A stretch of DNA of 64,000 nt from Rhizobium sp. L51/94. GTDB taxonomy: Bacteria > Pseudomonadota > Alphaproteobacteria > Rhizobiales > Rhizobiaceae. Below are positions 62,557 to 64,000 of the stretch, one piece after another. Where the stretch lies: the NCBI RefSeq assembly GCF_019355555.1, contig NZ_CP072142.1, positions 1 to 64,000 of the forward strand, given 5' to 3'. Below the pieces are notes generated by a model, which worked only from the letters and a program-made list of their open reading frames with translations, had not been told where the DNA came from and ran no database searches. Both the position numbers and the translations under genes were made by a program. Position 1 is the first letter of the stretch, and each line of letters starts with the position of its first letter.

Positions 62557-63987
62557 GTGAGCAGTCTCAAATTTGGAACGAGCGGCCTTCGCGGCCTTTC
62601 TGTCGATCTCGAAGGCCGCGCCTCGGCTCTCTATTCAACGGCGTTTGCCCGTCATCTCCTGAAGAGCGGCCATGCCAAGCCTGGTGACCCCGTTCTCGTC
62701 GGTCGCGATTTCCGCGAGTCGAGCCCATCAGTTGCTGCGACCTGCATCGGGGCGCTGGAGCGCGCCGGCCTCGTACCGATCGATTGCGGCGCCATCGCCA
62801 CGCCAGCGCTGGCACTCTATGGCCTGGAACTCGGAGCCGCCAGCCTGATGGTGACCGGCTCTCATATTCCGGCCGATCGCAACGGCATCAAATTCTACCG
62901 CCCGGACGGCGAAATCGACAAGCAGGACGAAGAAGCCATCACAGCGGAAGCGGCCGCCATCGGCGACAGTGCCATCGACGCCTCGCCTGCCAGCGCGGAG
63001 AAGCGCGGCGATCAGGCTGAGGCACAGTTCTTGAGCCGCAACGCCGCACTCCTGCCAGCAGGCAGCCTTGTGGGCCTGACCGTCGGCGTCTACGAGCACA
63101 GCACAGTCGCCCGCGACCTGCTGGGGCAAGTCCTAGCTCATTACGGCGCCCGCGTCGTGCCGCTCGGTCGCTCCGACAGCTTCATCCCGGTCGATACCGA
63201 AGCCGTCTCTGCCCAGACCGTCGAACTTCTTCGCGAATGGACGAACGAACACCGGCTCGATGCCATCGTCTCCGCCGATGGCGACGGCGACAGGCCACTG
63301 GTCTCGGACGAACACGGCGAGCCGTTGCGCGGCGACCTCCTCGGTCTCATCGCCGCCAATTTCCTCGGTGCCGGCGTGCTCGTTACGCCTGTCACCTCCA
63401 ATTCCGGTATCGAGACCGCCGGCCGCTACAGCGTCACCCGCACCCGCGTCGGCTCGCCCTATGTGATCGCTGGCATGAACGCCGCGCTTGCGGACGGACG
63501 GCCGGGCGTCATGGGTTTCGAGGCCAATGGCGGCACGTTGACGGCAAGCGCCTTTACCGTCAACGGCACGACCATCCAGCCCCTGCCGACGCGCGATAGT
63601 TTTCTGCCGATCCTTGCCACGCTCCATGCGGCAGCGGCTTCGAAGAAGACCCTGTCTCAGATCGCCGCCGGCTACAGCCTGCCCTTTGCCGCAGCCGACC
63701 GGCTGGAGAATTTCGCACTCGAGACCAGCGGCGCGCTGATGGCGCATCTGCGCGCCTCTGAAAGCAATCTGGCTGCGTTTCTGGCACCTGTTGGATCGGT
63801 GGCCTCAACGAGCGACATAGACGGCCTGCAAGTCATGCTGGAGGACGGCCGGATGATCCATTTCCGTCCCTCGGGCAACGCCCCGGAAATGCGCTGCTAT
63901 GTCGAGGCGGCGAGCGAAAACGAGGCAAAGTCGCTTTTGATCCAAGGACTTGATCTGGTCCGCGCCTTTGCCCGAACAGGGCAATAA
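62557..63987 (+). CDS. Phosphomannomutase/phosphoglucomutase
   Basis: This 476-residue alpha-D-phosphohexomutase shifts phosphate between C6 and C1 of mannose or glucose, supplying GDP- or UDP-sugar synthesis. It starts with KFGTSGLRGL, has the phosphoserine loop TGSHIPADRNGIKFY (Ser in TGSHIP), the metal loop SADGDGDRPL, the sugar-specificity loop GFEANGG and the phosphate-binding RPSGNAPEMR. GTG 62557 has GGGAG 7 bases upstream and gives the right N-terminus. It stands alone here; in rhizobia such genes (for example noeK) support exopolysaccharide and lipopolysaccharide synthesis. The short length (usual 450-480) fits. Confidence 0.92.
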   Translation: MSSLKFGTSGLRGLSVDLEGRASALYSTAFARHLLKSGHAKPGDPVLVGRDFRESSPSVAATCIGALERAGLVPIDCGAIATPALALYGLELGAASLMVTGSHIPADRNGIKFYRPDGEIDKQDEEAITAEAAAIGDSAIDASPASAEKRGDQAEAQFLSRNAALLPAGSLVGLTVGVYEHSTVARDLLGQVLAHYGARVVPLGRSDSFIPVDTEAVSAQTVELLREWTNEHRLDAIVSADGDGDRPLVSDEHGEPLRGDLLGLIAANFLGAGVLVTPVTSNSGIETAGRYSVTRTRVGSPYVIAGMNAALADGRPGVMGFEANGGTLTASAFTVNGTTIQPLPTRDSFLPILATLHAAAASKKTLSQIAAGYSLPFAAADRLENFALETSGALMAHLRASESNLAAFLAPVGSVASTSDIDGLQVMLEDGRMIHFRPSGNAPEMRCYVEAASENEAKSLLIQGLDLVRAFARTGQ

Positions 63988-64000
63988 GTCGCTTTTTCGG

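Overview
The window looks like an accessory part of a Rhizobiaceae genome (Rhizobium, Neorhizobium, Agrobacterium or Ensifer type), probably a megaplasmid, chromid or genomic-island region. The grounds are alphaproteobacterial SOS boxes (GTTC-N7-GTTC), an imuA-imuB-dnaE2 mutasome operon, a tandem Ku pair behind an RpoE2/EcfG-type promoter (GGAAC-N18-TT), a LOV-HWE kinase, and a small RNA whose hairpin loops carry the rhizobial anti-Shine-Dalgarno motif. There are no tRNAs, rRNAs, replication genes, CRISPR arrays or intact insertion sequences. There are many broken genes (AbiEii/aminotransferase chimera, SDR, exonuclease III, hemagglutinin-like exoprotein, tyrosine recombinase, DUF427, EAL, PIN), as expected of a recombining replicon.

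Layout. 1-5.2 kb: gene remnants, a GntR/FCD regulator with a second HTH-like domain next to an altronate/galactarate-type dehydratase, and a Phd/PIN toxin-antitoxin pair. 5.2-11.3 kb: a stress and DNA-repair block with a LOV-HWE kinase, SRAP peptidase, alpha/beta hydrolase, exonuclease III remnant, two Ku genes (the first frameshifted) and a DUF892 ferritin-like protein. 11.4-19.4 kb: a four-gene glycan operon of glycosyltransferases, including a three-domain GT4 / Gfo-Idh-MocA / MDR fusion and a GT4-glycoside hydrolase fusion. 19.4-21.2 kb: promoters, a DUF6883-type exoprotein remnant and a recombinase remnant. 21.2-26.7 kb: a PaoABC-like molybdenum hydroxylase with XdhC and a divergent TetR regulator. 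26.8-30.4 kb: a KaiC-like ATPase with a hybrid histidine kinase. 32-40.7 kb: three GGDEF-EAL proteins, one in an operon with a periplasmic molybdopterin-fold protein and an FkbM methyltransferase.

41-50 kb holds a KdgT permease, a GT8-like transferase, a serine-recombinase homologue with altered catalytic residues, a second SRAP gene behind an SOS-like box, and several small genes. 50-54 kb is a second PaoABC operon, this one with a Tat signal. 54.2-61.8 kb is an SOS mutagenesis block (imuA, imuB, dnaE2, dinB) followed by the convergent anti-SD small RNA. The window closes with a phosphomannomutase.

Two regulatory themes recur. The general stress response probably drives Ku, and possibly the DUF892 gene, the glycan operon and two small genes. 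The SOS response probably drives imuAB-dnaE2, dinB and the second SRAP gene. Functions are inferred from recognisable motifs, no database search was run, and exact names and starts remain inferences where noted.
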